Below are positions 21,445 to 33,054 of a stretch of DNA of 64,000 nucleotides, one piece after another. A program made the position numbers and the translations under genes. The notes under the pieces are model-generated. The model saw only the letters and a list, made by a program, of their open reading frames with translations, was not told where the DNA came from and did no database searches. Origin of the DNA: Gigantopelta aegis (Eukaryota; Mollusca; Gastropoda; Neomphalida; Peltospiridae); assembly GCF_016097555.1 (NCBI RefSeq), contig NC_054713.1:6199859-6263858 (forward strand), read 5' to 3'. How positions within the stretch are numbered: position 1 is the first letter of the stretch; each line of letters starts with the position of its first letter.

Positions 21445-22454
21445 TGTGACGGCACATGCTCTTATCTTTTCGCCTGTGACGATGCTAATTGTTTTAGAGG
21501 GCCGTGTACAGCTTGGTTATGTAATACCCCCCCCCCCCCCCCCCAGCGCGCGACGTGGTAGAGCTACGTCCCAATATGCACTTAGACCAGGTGTGGAGGC
21601 CATGTGGCCAGTAGTTACGTAATAACTCAGGTAGTGCGGTTTACGACCGGGGTATTTCCAGCGAACTGGCGACAGTAAGTCTGGTCAACTAAGAAAAAAA
21701 TACCGTCTCTGGGAGTTGTGGAACTATCACACGATAGGTGAGGTACCGCGTTGTGCCCCCAGGCGATATTCGCTGTCTCTGAGATTTTTTAAATAAATAG
21801 ATAGGATTTTAGAGATATCAGGGAGAAACATTGGAAGGCTCCCGGGGAACGTAGTCCGACTGGACTGGTAAATGTATTTTTCTGCTCTGTTGTATAACCT
21901 TGATGTGACTTTAAATATTTTAATACTGTATTGTACCAATATTCTTTAGACAGTGTCTCCGGTAATCTGACGAAGTAAATTGTAGGATTCACTGTTCTAA
22001 TATTTTTATACGAGTATTTGGTAAGATAAAGCTTAGCCGGTCATCCTAGAGGACCTAGGTAAACTCTAGGTTATTGTCTTTATTGTGATAGGTACCAGTA
22101 TTAATTCTGTATTACAAGGTTACTGAATGAGTATTTAAGGGTTAATTAAAAATTAACCAGTTAGGAATAGAGTTGTATTTCCTTTATTAATTAAGTTCCC
22201 CTGGCAGCGTTTCTCAATTATCACACGTGTGAGTGTTGTATCACGGTGAAGTGATTAGAATATTGCGTAAACTAGACACCTAGTGATTAACTAATTAAGT
22301 GATTAGTTCTGGGTTGTTATTATATTGTTGTTGTTAATTAACTACTGCGGCAAGTACATTTGTCAGCGTAGTGTTAATACAGATTCCAAAGTGTATTGTG
22401 TTTTGTTGTAATCGTGTTTTATTCAGTTACGGGTATTATAGGATGCCCGTGACA
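21445..22454 (+). mobile_element. 5' LTR of a Ty3/gypsy element
   Basis: It begins tgtgacggcacatgctctta and ends gcccgtgaca, so the ends are near-perfect TG...CA inverted repeats. It is homologous over its length to the antisense solo LTR at 43755-44871. A poly-C run lies at 21529-21544. It directly precedes a primer-binding-site-like sequence and gag. No 3' LTR is found in the window. Confidence 0.82.
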
Positions 22455-22465
22455 GGAGTAAAAAT

Positions 22466-22484
22466 TGGGGTGCTCGTCCCGGAT
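22466..22484 (+). promoter_or_regulatory. Primer-binding-site-like sequence
   Basis: tggggtgctcgtcccggat, 11 bp after the LTR end, differs only slightly from the tRNA-Pro primer-binding site known from murine-leukaemia-type retroelements. Minus-strand priming by tRNA-Pro is inferred. Confidence 0.5.
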
Positions 22485-22613
22485 CTGAAACGGGACATGC
22501 ATATTTAAAAAGTATTGTTTGTAAATGGGGGCTTTATAAATTATTTTTACAAATTAACTAGAAGTAGCAACGTTGTTCACTAGAAAAAAATAATAAGTGC
22601 GTCATATCTAAAC

Positions 22614-23013
22614 ATGGATAAGAATTTCCTGGATACGCTCAGTGTAGTGGAGATAAACAGGGCGCGTAAGGCCGAATTAGTTGAAATCGCGAGTGAGCGG
22701 GAAGTTGATTTAACATCAGCTAAAACATTAGGAGATATAAGGACAATTATTATCCAGGAAGTTTTTGGTGATAGCCCTGTTATGGAAGAAAGTGAGATTG
22801 TTCCAGAGATAGAGGTAAATGAGTTGAGTATGGAACAACAGTTAGCTTTTAAAAAGCTTCAGTACGAAAGAAGAGAACGTGCATTAGATAGAGAAAGAGA
22901 GAGAGAGAGAGAGAAGAGAGGGATAGAGAAAAAGAAGAGAGGGATAGAGAAAAAGAAAATAGGGAGAGAGAGAAAGGGGGTAGAGAAAAAGAAGATAGAG
23001 AAGAGAGAGATAG

Positions 23014-23075
<62 letters not shown>

Positions 23076-23930
23076 GATAGAGAATTCCAGTTAGCAAAAT
23101 TAAAAGTGGAACATGAGTTAAAGTTGAATACTGAAGAAGTTAGACGAGAGGCAGGAAATGGGTTTAACGTGTCGGAGGCTTATAGATCAGTGCCTGTATT
23201 TGACGACCAGGAGGTAAATATGTTCTTCTAACTTTTTGAACGGCCGCTAAGCAGCTAAATTGGCCGCAGTCTAAGTGGACATTGTTAGCCGTGTCTAAGT
23301 TTAAGGGAAAGGCTAGCGTAGCTTATAATTCAATGAGTGATGAGCGAGCAAGTCAGTACGACATAGTTAAGGCTGCAGTGTTGAGGGCTTATGAGTTGCG
23401 ACCTGAGGAGTATCGTTTACGGTATAGCTAGGTGAAAAAAACACAGGGTCAGTCTTATAGTGAGTTCGTGGCTAAGAAAGCAGGGTTGTTTGATAAATGG
23501 GTGGTTTCTCATCAGGTAGGGTCATATACCGAGTTACGGGAATTGTTGATCTTACAGGACATTAAAAATGGATTACCAGTTAGCTTACGTATTCATTTAG
23601 AGGATCGTGATATCAAAAAAAAAAATAGAGGAGGCAGGCATAGTGGCAGATGATTACGTGTTAATACACAAAGCTCAGGCAGTACAGGATAGCTCTATAC
23701 AACAAGGTGATAAGAAGAAATTTCAGCCAGGTTTTTCCCGGGAAAGTAACTATTGGGGAGAGTCATCTAGTTGGTCAGCTAGTCGGGCAAGGAATGCACC
23801 TGGTGGGCAAAGTAAGGATAAACCTGCATTACTTTTCGTCCACATTGCAGTTACTGTAAAAAGGATAACCATCTTGTCGGGGACTGTTTTAAAAGGAAAC
23901 GCGATAATGCGCAAGTGGTCGGTTTGTGAG
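22614..23930 (+). pseudogene. Decayed gag of Gmr1-like gypsy element
   Basis: The frame starts MDKNFLDTLSVVEINRARKA and runs into a coiled-coil-like Arg/Glu segment inflated by a GA microsatellite (22889-23075). After frameshifts it resumes as a capsid domain (KFKGKASVAYNSM, YDIVKAAVLRAYEL, ELRELLILQDIKNGLP). This pattern matches the Gmr1-type capsid from which the vertebrate SCAN domain is known to derive. A CCHC zinc knuckle (C-x2-C-x4-H-x4-C) is readable at 23846-23887 in a frame other than the long open frame. A TAA near 23229 and several frame breaks mean no functional Gag is made. Confidence 0.75.
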
Positions 23931-24462
23931 GTCAGTTCCGTTAGCGAGAGAGTTAATGGTTAGTCCCATGGCAAAGAAAGTAAACCCGTATGTGTCCACT
24001 GGTATGGTTTGTGATGTAAAACAAGAGTTGAGTCCTAAGGCAATATCAATATATCGAGATACAGGGTGTAGCCAGTCTCTTATAACGTCAGATTGTTTAG
24101 CTGGTATTGAAAATTCAGATACAGGACGTAGTTTGGCCTTAACCTCGGTTACTGGAGAAAATATGGTTGTCCGGTTACATAACGTTTTCTTGTGTTCGAA
24201 GTTTGTGACGGGACCAGTCGTTATGGGTGTTGTGAAGGACTTGCCTTTTGAAAACATAGGAGTTTTGTTGGGTAACGATTTGACTAGTCAGTGTTGCCAG
24301 CCGCAAGGTGACCAGTTGTTAATTGAAGATAGCCCTTTACCCATAGAAGACTGTGAGGTTGATGAGATTAGTTATCCTGCGTATGTAATGACTAGGGCTA
24401 GGGCCGGAAGGGTAGCACGAGACCCAGAGGAAAAAATTGTGATTTGTCGGATACGTGTGTGA
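23926..24462 (+). pseudogene. Retropepsin-like protease region
   Basis: This open frame contains a retroviral-type aspartic protease active site, YRDTGCSQSLI, with the D-T-G triad encoded at 24058-24066. Later come a hydrophobic strand (VVMGVVKDLPF) and a flap-like GVLLGNDL that matches the second conserved protease motif. It would process the polyprotein of the gypsy element. It overlaps the next frame by 19 bp. As the surrounding pol gene is deleted, it is treated as part of a dead copy. Confidence 0.75.
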
Positions 24463-25413
24463 GCCATGAAATTGGAGTGGATGAGGTTATCAGTAAAATG
24501 GTAGATAAGTCAACTGAGGAACTAAATGTGGTGGAACCTGTTGACCTCCCGCAGAGGGGAAATGAACCAGTTATGTTTTATAGAGTGGACTTACCTTGTA
24601 ATAGACAAGAGTTAATCCTAGAGCAGGGGGCTGATCCAAATTTGTTGGCAGCTCGCATTACATTATTAACAGAGGGTGAGATGGAGGATCAGATGTCAGG
24701 TTATTATATGGACGAGGGAGTATTAATGAATAAGAGAGTTAGAGATAGGAGGTGGCCGGCGACCGAACTAGCTAGGAAGCATCTGAGCTATGTTCAGAGC
24801 AAAATAAAATCAGTGTTTGATAGGAAGGCTAGGAGTCGGGAATTTAAACCAGGGGATAAGGTGCTGCTGTACCTTCCCATTAAACGGGGTTCATTGCAGA
24901 ACAGGTATTTCGGTCCCTATGTTGTGCACAAACGGGTTAATGAGACAGGGTATGTGATAAACACTCCTGATAGGGTTAGGAAAAGTAGGTATTGTCACAT
25001 CAATTTGCTAAAAGGTTATTTTGACAGACTGCCGATAGTTCCAGTGTTACCTGTCCAGATTGAGAGTCACTCAATTTCCTGTGATGACGTCAAGACTGAA
25101 GAGATCAAATTAACCAACAGCCAGATTCTAGCAGACTTGAGTCCGGACTTGCACCTTGACAGCCCCCAGCGAGCAGAGCTGACTACGTTGATACAAGACA
25201 GTGTTTCCATTTGTCAGGACTTTCCAACGGTTACCAATACCTTAATCCAGGATGTGCGCTTGGAACCCAACGATACACCGAGTCAACAGCATGCCTATCG
25301 GATAAAACCTGTAAAACGTGCGGCACTAAAAAAGGAATCGAAGTTCCAGTGGTCAGATGAATGCGAGAAGTCATTCAACCGTCTTAAGCAGATGCTCTCC
25401 TCGTCTCCCGTGA
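24444..25413 (+). pseudogene. Truncated pol: integrase C-terminus, then pre-RT and RNase H pieces
   Basis: Order along the frame: a pre-integrase linker (YYMDEGVLMNK); then, after a deletion of the integrase core, the C-terminal part (KPGDKVLLYLP and the GPY motif in RYFGPYVV, VCH-like HINLLKGYF). Next comes the pre-RT leader (QHAYRIKPVKRAALKKE), and after deletion of the RT core the start of RNase H (FQWSDECEKSFNRLKQMLSS). Integrase therefore precedes RT, the Ty1/copia-like order known in Gmr1-type gypsy elements. A SINE truncates it at 25414. It cannot encode active RT or integrase. Confidence 0.75.
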
Positions 25414-25766
25414 TGGGTAGGTACTGGGTTCGGATCTCAGTCGAGGCATGGGATTTTTAATCCAATACCGACTTCAAACCCTGAGTGAGTGCTCTGCAAG
25501 GCTCAATGGGTAGGTGTAAACCACTTGCACCGACCAGTGATACATAACTGGTTCAACAAAGGCCATGGTTTGTGCTATCCTGCCTGTGGGAAGCGAAAAT
25601 AAAATAGCCCTTGCTGCCTGTCGTAAAAGAGTAGCCTATGTGGCGACAGTGGGTTTCCTCTAAAAACAGTGTCAGAATGACCATATGTTTGACGTCGAAT
25701 AGCCGATGATAAGATAAAAAATCAATGTGCTTTAGTGGCGTCGTTAAATAAAACAAACTTTACTCT
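25414..25766 (+). repeat. SINE family 2, 5'-truncated, tail b
   Basis: Starts within the head (gggtaggtactgggttcgga) fused to pol sequence and ends ataaaacaaactttact. Confidence 0.9.
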
Positions 25767-25800
25767 TCTTTGGTACCATGCAACCTGTAGACAGACGGAC

Positions 25801-25920
<120 letters not shown>

Positions 25921-26164
25921 ACACACATAGACGGACAGACACATCTCATATGACACCTATCATCAGATCCTTTAAGATTAAAGCTGTTTACATCAAGACC
26001 AGTGCTCATTAGTAACACGTTTGTGTCTTTTTTCAATGAAAAGGTTTATACGAAGTTTCAATGTAATAATGCAGAATCTATGCAAGAAAGAAAGAACGTA
26101 ATCTACTCGACGCAGTGGGTTCTCGTGCTTTGCAATCGTGGTTATTATCAGATGGCAACCTTAC

Positions 26165-26239
26165 CCAGTAGCTGTAACCATGATGTAACAGCCTGACACC
26201 AATCTGTGAGTGTCGAGATTGTCTTCATAACCCAGTTCT
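26165..26239 (-). pseudogene. SLC18B1-like transporter exon e, isolated copy
   Basis: A 75-bp exon on the minus strand with acceptor TTCTGTAG and donor ACTGG|GTAAGG. It encodes ELGYEDNLDTHRLVSGCYIM, closely matching the 75-bp exon at 52783-52857 in length, splice sites and protein. Its phase (2 in, 2 out) is preserved. It lies 5 kb from the nearest copy A exon, with a LINE between, and downstream of a terminal-exon-like segment. It may be copy A's own exon after a rearrangement, or a remnant of a third copy. Confidence 0.65.
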
Positions 26240-26325
26240 CTACAGAAGAACAAACATTCACAAATTCAGTAGATTACCTTGACAAGTCTTAGTGTAAAAG
26301 TTTGGCTTGAAGCGTCCGTCTCTAG

Positions 26326-26413
26326 CCCCCCCCCCCCCCACTCTCTCTTTATGTGTATGTATGTATGTATGTGTGTATGTATGTATATCTACATATGTAT
26401 GTATGTATGTATG

Positions 26414-26500
<87 letters not shown>
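26326..26500. repeat. Poly-C, (TATG)n and (CT)n tract
   Basis: C run at 26326-26339, tatg units at about 26350-26415, then about 42 CT units to 26499. Confidence 0.97.
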
Positions 26501-26502
<2 letters not shown>

Positions 26503-27026
26503 ACATAAATTACATCTGCACTGGATTTCATTGGTCCCACAATAAATGTAATGCCAGTCATGGGTGGAGTCGTTAAAATCATGTTATAAAATATGTTAAA
26601 CCGATAAACACGCACACACAAGAATCATTCGCAGACCTAGTGTGACCTCGCACACTGATTCTATACTTGTCAACCATTAATATCTCCTTATCGTCTTGTT
26701 TCATAAATGCTAAGAAAGATAATTTAAAATAAAGTGGTTTCTTTCAATTGCTTTTCATTTCCAAAATGTCTGCATTTTAATCATCATAAATTAAAGATCT
26801 ATACAGGTTTCGATTTGTTCCCGTTAGAACCATTGTCAATTTCTTCTCTATCCCTTTCCGCTGTTAACCTGCAGCCAAGTCCTGTATCCGGTCTTTGTCG
26901 TGTCCTTCTCTATTGTCTATTTTGAGAAACAAAATGATGAATACGGTTTTGTCAAAGAAACTGTTCACTATTCGACAACTGCTCTTTGTTTGTACGTGGT
27001 AAAATTGCATTCATTGTTTGCTTTCT
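26501..27026. other. Intergenic or intronic sequence, nothing recognised
   Basis: Short frames without domains or credible splice sites. Confidence 0.5.
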
Positions 27027-27036
27027 TTCAATCTCA

Positions 27037-27354
27037 GGGGCGGGACGTAACCCAGTGGTAAAGCCCTCGCTTGATGCGCGGTCGGTTTGGGATCGATCCG
27101 TGTCGGTGGGCCCGTTGGGCTATTTCTCGTTCCAGCCAGTGCACCACGACTGGTATATCAAAGGCTGTGGTATATGCTATCCTGTCTGAGGGATGGCGCA
27201 TACAAAAGATCCCTTGCTACTAATGGAAAAATGTAGAGGGTTTCCTCTTTAAGACTATATGTCAAAATTACCAAATATTTGACATCTAATAGCCGATAAT
27301 TATTAAATCGATGTGCTCTAGTGGTGTCATTAAACAAAACACACTTCTTTTTTC
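27037..27354 (+). repeat. SINE family 1, full length, tail b
   Basis: Head ggggcgggacgtaacccagt (nominally 27037 onward, first bases shared with the flank). A 10-bp target duplication, ttcaatctca, lies at 27027-27036 and 27355-27364. Confidence 0.92.
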
Positions 27355-27732
27355 TTCAATCTCAAGGTTCGAGCATCTACTTATAATAGACGAATCTGTC
27401 TTTTTTTTTAACAGTGGTATTTTTAGGTTTCTTTGCATCAACTTCTCTATTTTCTTCCAACCGGCGCATTGTCTGTATCTGACATTGTTTAACGATGGAG
27501 TTCCTTTCGCGAAAATCATCGATATAGGCACGAAAATAAAGTCACAGTAACAGTGATATCAACACTCTTTTGACATCATAGCTATACTTCGAGATACAAT
27601 TGACATTTTGAGTAAAAGTCAGTATCTATTTGTGATATTTGTATTTTGCACAGTTCTTTACACTGGTTTTAGTTAAATCTTGAATTTTTATATTGATGTT
27701 GATCATCACTTTATTTGTTTGCATTACCAGAG

Positions 27733-27800
27733 TTTGACACCCAAAAGCCGATGTATTTGTCGTGCTGGGGTGTCGTTAAACAGTCATTCATCCATTCATA
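27733..27800 (+). repeat. SINE tail fragment
   Basis: gacacccaaaagccgatgta to gtgtcgttaaacagtcattc, joined directly to the LINE. Confidence 0.65.
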
Positions 27801-27809
27801 GCTATACTT

Positions 27810-30360
27810 ATTCCAACATCAAGAGGATGGATAAGCCATGGTTCGATGAGGAATGTAAACGTCTCCAAATTGTCTATAAAAAGGCATTATACATGTTTAA
27901 TAAATTCAAAACAGATTCGTGTAGACAAGCGTTATGTGTTGCGAAGTCCGATTTCAAACGTAAATGTAATAAGAATAAATATCTCTATAAAAAATTTAGA
28001 AGGTAATAAACTAAGTTATTTGAGAAAAAATAACCCAAAAATGTTTTACAGATGTTTCAACAGGAAAAAAAAAAACGACTGTGTAAATATTGACACTGAG
28101 GAACTGACCAACCATTTTAGAAATTTATTTTCACAAGAAGCAGATGTTAGTGATTCGTGCAATGCAGGGGAGACAACGCGACGCGATACGATATTCGAGG
28201 AGCTAGATTGTGTAATCACTGAAGCTGAAGTCATGAAGTGTATCGACTTGACTAAAATGAAAAAAAACCTGGAATGGATAATATTTTGAACGAGTTTTTA
28301 AAAACATTTAAGAAAGAGTTGTGCCCGATCATAACCAAACTTTTTAATATTATTTTAGATTCTGGAGTTTATCCCTCTATATGGAAACATGCTGTTATAA
28401 CACCCATATTCAAAAAAGGAAACCCAATGGATACAAATAACTACAGGGGAATTTCTCTTCTTAGTAATCTAGCAAAATTGTTCACATCGGTACTCAACCA
28501 GCGACTTTTAATGTGGAGCACAGAACACAACATAGTAACAGACGCACAATTCGGATTCAAACCTGGCTATGGCACAAGAGATGCAATTTTCGTACTTCAT
28601 GGCCTTATAACAAAATTTCTTTCTAACAAAAAACGATTGTATTGCTGTTTTATAGATTACGCCAAAGCTTTTGATAATATAGACAGAGTTAAATTATGGA
28701 GAAAGGTAATTAAAGCCGGTGTCACAGGAAAGGTTTTAACTGTAATACAATGGATTTCAAGGCCCACGTGAAAGGCTCATCTAGTGCAACAGAAAGTTTT
28801 GACGTTTCCAGAGGTCTTTTTCAGGGGGAGGGCCTTTCGCCCCTCCTATTTTCTATGTATGTTAATGACCTTGAATCTCATTTCATTAATGATGACTGCT
28901 CATCAATCGATTTAGAACTATTAAATTTGTTTTTAATAATGTATGCGGACGATACAGTGATATTTTCCGAATCAGTTGAGGGTTTACAGCATATGCTGGA
29001 CAGTTTAGCAAGATATTGTTTGGACTGGAAGTTACAAGTAAATGTGAGCAAAACTAAAATAGTGATTTTTCGAAATGGAGGTAAAATAAAAGCGACGGAA
29101 CAGAGGTTTTACAAAGGAGCACTAATTGATATAGCGTATGATTTTAACTATCTTGGTGTAACCTTTCGATACAATGGTAAATTTCATATTACGCAAAAGA
29201 CAGTTGCAGTTCAAGCACAAAAAGCAGTGTTTGGTCTTAAAAGATCAGTATCAAACTTTTATCTGAACAAGGAAACTGAGTTGTCATTATTCGACACATA
29301 AAATTTTGTAAAGTACTATTAGGGGTTCACAAAAAGGCAATGAATTTATGTGTTTACAATGAGTTAGGTCGAATGCCATTACATACAAAAGGTATATGAT
29401 CATTCTAAAATATTGGCTAACGCTACTGAAAAGTGATAATTGTATATTATCGAATGTTTACAAATATTTGTATAATGCATGTGAAACTTGTACTAACTGG
29501 GCTACTAATATTAAAAAGCTTTTTGATTCTCTTGGGTTGTCGTATATATGGTATCAACAATATGTTGATAATGAGCTATATTTTTTACATATGATAAACA
29601 TGAGATTGCAAGATCTTTTTCGTCAAGACATGTTATCTTTTTTTGAAGGTTCTTCTAGATGCTTTATTTATAAGCACTTGACAGATAACTTTTGCCTACA
29701 GTTTTATTTAACAAAAAATATAGCACCACATTTATTAAGAATGATATGTAAGTTTAGAATTTCTGCTCATTCATTAAATGTTGAATCTGGCCGTTATTCC
29801 AATATTCCACGATGTAATAGAATCTGTCTCTGTTGTAACACATTAGACGAAGAGGACGAATTTCATTTTATTCTTATTTGCAGTTTATACTCAGAGTTAA
29901 GACGCAAATTTATTAAACCCTATTATTGGAAACATCCTTCTGTTTTTAAGCTAATTCAACTTCTAACTGTCCAAAATGTTAAAGAACTTAGAAATTTGGG
30001 GAAATTCTTATTTAATGCTTGTGAAGCTCGAAATTTTGTTGTTTAATAATGCATACCTACAATATTTTATATTATGATATATATTAAGTATAATCAACAA
30101 ATCTATTTTAATTAAAAATTTTGTCTGCATTAATAATAATTTGTCCATCCAGAAACAATATTCTATTTTTGTTACTTTAGTGTATTTTACAATATTCAGT
30201 AATAACCAATACTAACTGTCCATCCATATTAAATTTTTTTATCTCTGTTTTTTTCCTGCCAAATTATTATATTATGTAATGTTATAATTATTGCCACCAT
30301 GTTTCAACTGTACAAACATTGTGTACGCCTATAAACAGAGGTTTTTGGTTAATAAACAAC
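27810..30360 (+). pseudogene. 5'-truncated non-LTR retrotransposon (LINE) with RT domain
   Basis: The copy lacks the endonuclease and starts in the linker (KPWFDEECKRLQIVYKKAL). RT motifs follow across three frames: TPIFKKGN and NYRGISLLSNL (28400-28480), the first catalytic Asp in CFIDYAKAFD, FQGEGLSPLLFSMYVND, and the YADD box (YADDTVIFSES) near 28940. A C-terminal domain at 29400-30046 carries a CLCC...H...C zinc-binding motif (CLCCNTLDEEDEFHFILIC). Frame breaks near 28275, 28750 and 29300 disable it. The AT-rich 3' UTR extends to about 30360. The clade cannot be fixed by eye; I-group or RTE-like elements are candidates. Confidence 0.82.
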
Positions 30361-30550
30361 AATGAGCTCTGTCTTGTACTTGTGTTGTTTCAGTAAACTG
30401 GTCTAAAAAGACTGGTCTGTATGGCGGTTTAGCAAGGATTGTGATATTATCCGTTATCAGTGATGCACAATGCAGAGTCGAATGGATATTTGACCAAATA
30501 GTCGTTGATCACACGGATCTGTATCTAGTGCCTCGCCAATACGAAGACAG

Positions 30551-30607
30551 TCACTCTCGAGGAGACCATTCACTGGACTCATACATCGTTTTTGACCGCC
30601 ACATAGA
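30551..30607 (-). pseudogene. Terminal-exon-like segment of SLC18B1-like copy A
   Basis: On the minus strand this reads MWRSKTMYESSEWSPRE followed by TGA. It aligns with the terminal exon of copy B at 48693-48782 (shared SPRE), and homology extends into the flanks (agtttactaaat, caaatagtcgttgat). The AG used as acceptor in copy B is not conserved here. It lies upstream, in gene direction, of the exon at 26165-26239, which is the wrong order for one intact gene. Confidence 0.45.
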
Positions 30608-30909
30608 ATAGTTTACTAAATAAAAACTTGAAAACTAACACATGGCAAAGCTCATTTGAATTAAAAAAAACAGTTGTGATGACATGCGCTCATAAATCTC
30701 TGTCAGAACAGACATGAGCATACTCTGCCTCACCCACCAAGTTACCTGCCTGGCATCAAACCAATATTCCATTCCTCAAAATAAAAAAAATTGAAAATAA
30801 CAGAAATCACAAAAAGCCCCACATCTTATCACCACAAATACACACACGGGCGTACAGGCCAGAGCTCTGCCATCCAGCCGCAATACGGGAGAAACGGTTA
30901 AATGAAAAG

Positions 30910-31167
30910 TAATGCTAGGCTAAGAGTATCAACTGTCACGACGGAGTTAGCCCACTCGACAGGACTTTACGTTGTAATTCCCCCAACATCCAACGTTCAA
31001 CATCTAACAAGGAGCTCAGATTAGCAACTACTCCGTCGTAGGAGATGTATACGACGACAACAGAGTTGGAAGAGCGCTCAGACTAGCAACTGGACAGTCG
31101 TAGAAGTCGAAATATCGGCGAGTTGGCCAACTCCGTTCTGACAGTTGGTAGTCTGAGCCTAATATAA
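30910..31167. mobile_element. MITE, 'GCTAGGCTCAGACTACCAACTG' family, copy 3
   Basis: Left end aatgctaggctaagagtatc with tcaactgtcacgacggagtt. The right end read in reverse gives ttaggctcagactaccaact with gtcagaacggagtt. Best-preserved member, 258 bp, non-coding. Confidence 0.75.
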
Positions 31168-31199
31168 GCGGACGGGCAAGTGAAAAAATAAATACTTAC

Positions 31200-31295
31200 T
31201 TAGCTCCGCTGAGCATACATGCCACAGACGATATGTAGATACATCCAACTGCAGCTCCATTCACCAAGCCAGATAGACAGTTCATCCATATTGTG
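31200..31295 (-). pseudogene. SLC18B1-like copy A, exon d
   Basis: A 96-bp exon with acceptor CTATAG and donor GCTAA|GTAAGT. It encodes TIWMNCLSGLVNGAAVGCIY followed by ISSVACMLSGA, a transmembrane helix of the C-terminal half of a major-facilitator transporter. It matches the 96-bp exon at 53959-54054 in length, phase and sequence. This exon itself is open; the copy is classed as a pseudogene because of the stop in exon b. Confidence 0.7.
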
Positions 31296-31630
31296 CTATA
31301 AATAGAAATATATCGTCAAACGCAGCTATTACAGTCTTAAAATACCGAGTTACCAAACCAATCACGAAGATTTGTATAGTTTGATAGCATATTATAGTTT
31401 TGCATATTGTCTACTCATAAACTTAGTTGGTCGACTGCTCCGAAATGATTGTACAGTCGCCAGAGCCATACAATCCCATGCAATAAGCAATATCGAAACT
31501 TATCGTTCTGTGACGTGTACGTTAACGCGAGATAGGCTGCTCTATGATACATAGGTCAACTGTAAGCACAAGCGCCGCATATACGTTTTAGTTGGAAAAC
31601 ACATTTAGTTTGTCTTCAAACTGGTGTGTT

Positions 31631-31966
31631 GGGGCGGGACGTAGCCAAGTTGTAAAGCGTTCGCTTGATGCGCGGTCGGTCTAGGATCGATCCCCGTCGG
31701 TGGACCCATTTGGCTATTTCTCGTTCCAGCCAGTGCTCCACAACTGGTGTAACAAAGGCCGTGGTATGTGCTGCCCTGTTTGTGGGATGGTGCATATAAA
31801 AGATCCCTTGCTGCTAATCGAAAATAGTAGCCCATGAAGTGGCGACAGAGGGTTTTCTCTCTCAATATCTGCGTGGTCCTTAACCATATGTCTGACGTCA
31901 TATAACCGTAAATAAAATGTGTTGAGTGCGTCGTTAAATAAAAAAAAACATTTCCTTTCTTCATTT
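31631..31966 (+). repeat. SINE family 1, full length, tail a
   Basis: Head ggggcgggacgtagccaagt to tail gtgcgtcgttaaataaaaaa and catttcctttctt. Confidence 0.9.
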
Positions 31967-31999
31967 TTTGAGGACATGTAGAAAATACAACACATTCGT

Positions 32000-32480
32000 A
32001 TCCTTTAGATACCATTTATCTTACAACTCGCTTTCTCTCGTTAGATATGTTTCACTAAAACCAAAAATCTTTGTTTAAAACCATGCAGTTAAAAAAAACA
32101 CGCAACAACACAAAGTTAAACTCGACGTTTCGTTTGTATAATACAGACTTTATCAAGAGTACGAGGAGAAAGAGAAAACTCACAGGTATAAAATGTGTAG
32201 TGTAACAAGTGTGTTTGGCTACAACTTAAGTATAGTTAACCAGTCAATAAAACTACAGAGGTATCAGACCATAAGCTAAGATTAAAACAAAAGTCCAGTC
32301 AAGCAGAGAGTGGTTTATCTGCCACTCGGATCATATTCATTCAGTCCTGTTTCAGAACAACGTATTGCAAGATAAATGGTGTCTAAAGATTCAGAGCTAC
32401 AACCTCATTGGACATGATTTGAATACCATCAGAATTTGAAAGATATACTAACGATGTACATCTTCTCACAAAAAGAACGT
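32000..32480. other. Intronic sequence of the transporter locus
   Basis: The segment 31970-32030 (attcgtatcctttagatacc, cttacaactcgctttctctcgttagatat) is a small piece of the repeat also at 34880-34960 and 62860-62960. Otherwise nothing recognised. Confidence 0.5.
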
Positions 32481-32484
32481 TGTT

Positions 32485-32752
32485 CCCTCGGTGGCGTCGT
32501 GGTTAAGCCATCAGACATAAGGCTGGTAGGTACAGGGTTCGCAGCCCGGTACCGGCTCTCACCCAGAGCGAGTTTTAACGTCTCAGTGGATAGGTTAAGA
32601 CCACCACACCCTCTTCTCTCTCACTAACCACTAACACACTGTCCTGGACAGACAGCCCAGATAGCTGAGGTGTGTGCCCAGGACAGGGTGCTTGAACCTT
32701 AATTGAATATAACCACGAAAATAAGTTGAAATGAAATGAAATGAAATGTTTC
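32485..32752 (+). repeat. SINE family 3
   Basis: tRNA-like head cctcggtggcgtcgtggtta with B-box-like gggttcgcagccc, body cactgtcctggacagacagc, and an aaatgaaatg 3' repeat. Confidence 0.88.
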
Positions 32753-33054
32753 CAATAAGTTGGCGGCGTGGTTTTCTTTTCTGATTTGGACGTAACGTTT
32801 TCCAGTCCTTTGTCAGGGTTCCTTGGAGCAAATGTGGATTGGAATAATAATAACAATAACATTTTCGTGCTCACTCAGATTTCTTCAACCATAGCACGAT
32901 AATTTTAAAGGATAGAATAACAATACAGTATTCTTACATTTTTTTTCTATTGCATATAATTGATAGCTGATTGGGATTCAGCAAAAAAAAAAAAAAGTTG
33001 TCACATGATAAACATATGAAATAAATTGGCGCCAAACCAGGAATACTGCTATTA

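Noticed and set aside
24444..25460. Interpretation of the pol order as a simple internal shuffle
   Set aside because: The integrase C-terminus runs without a frame break into the pre-RT leader, which fits the known Gmr1-type order better. The core deletions do not explain the order.
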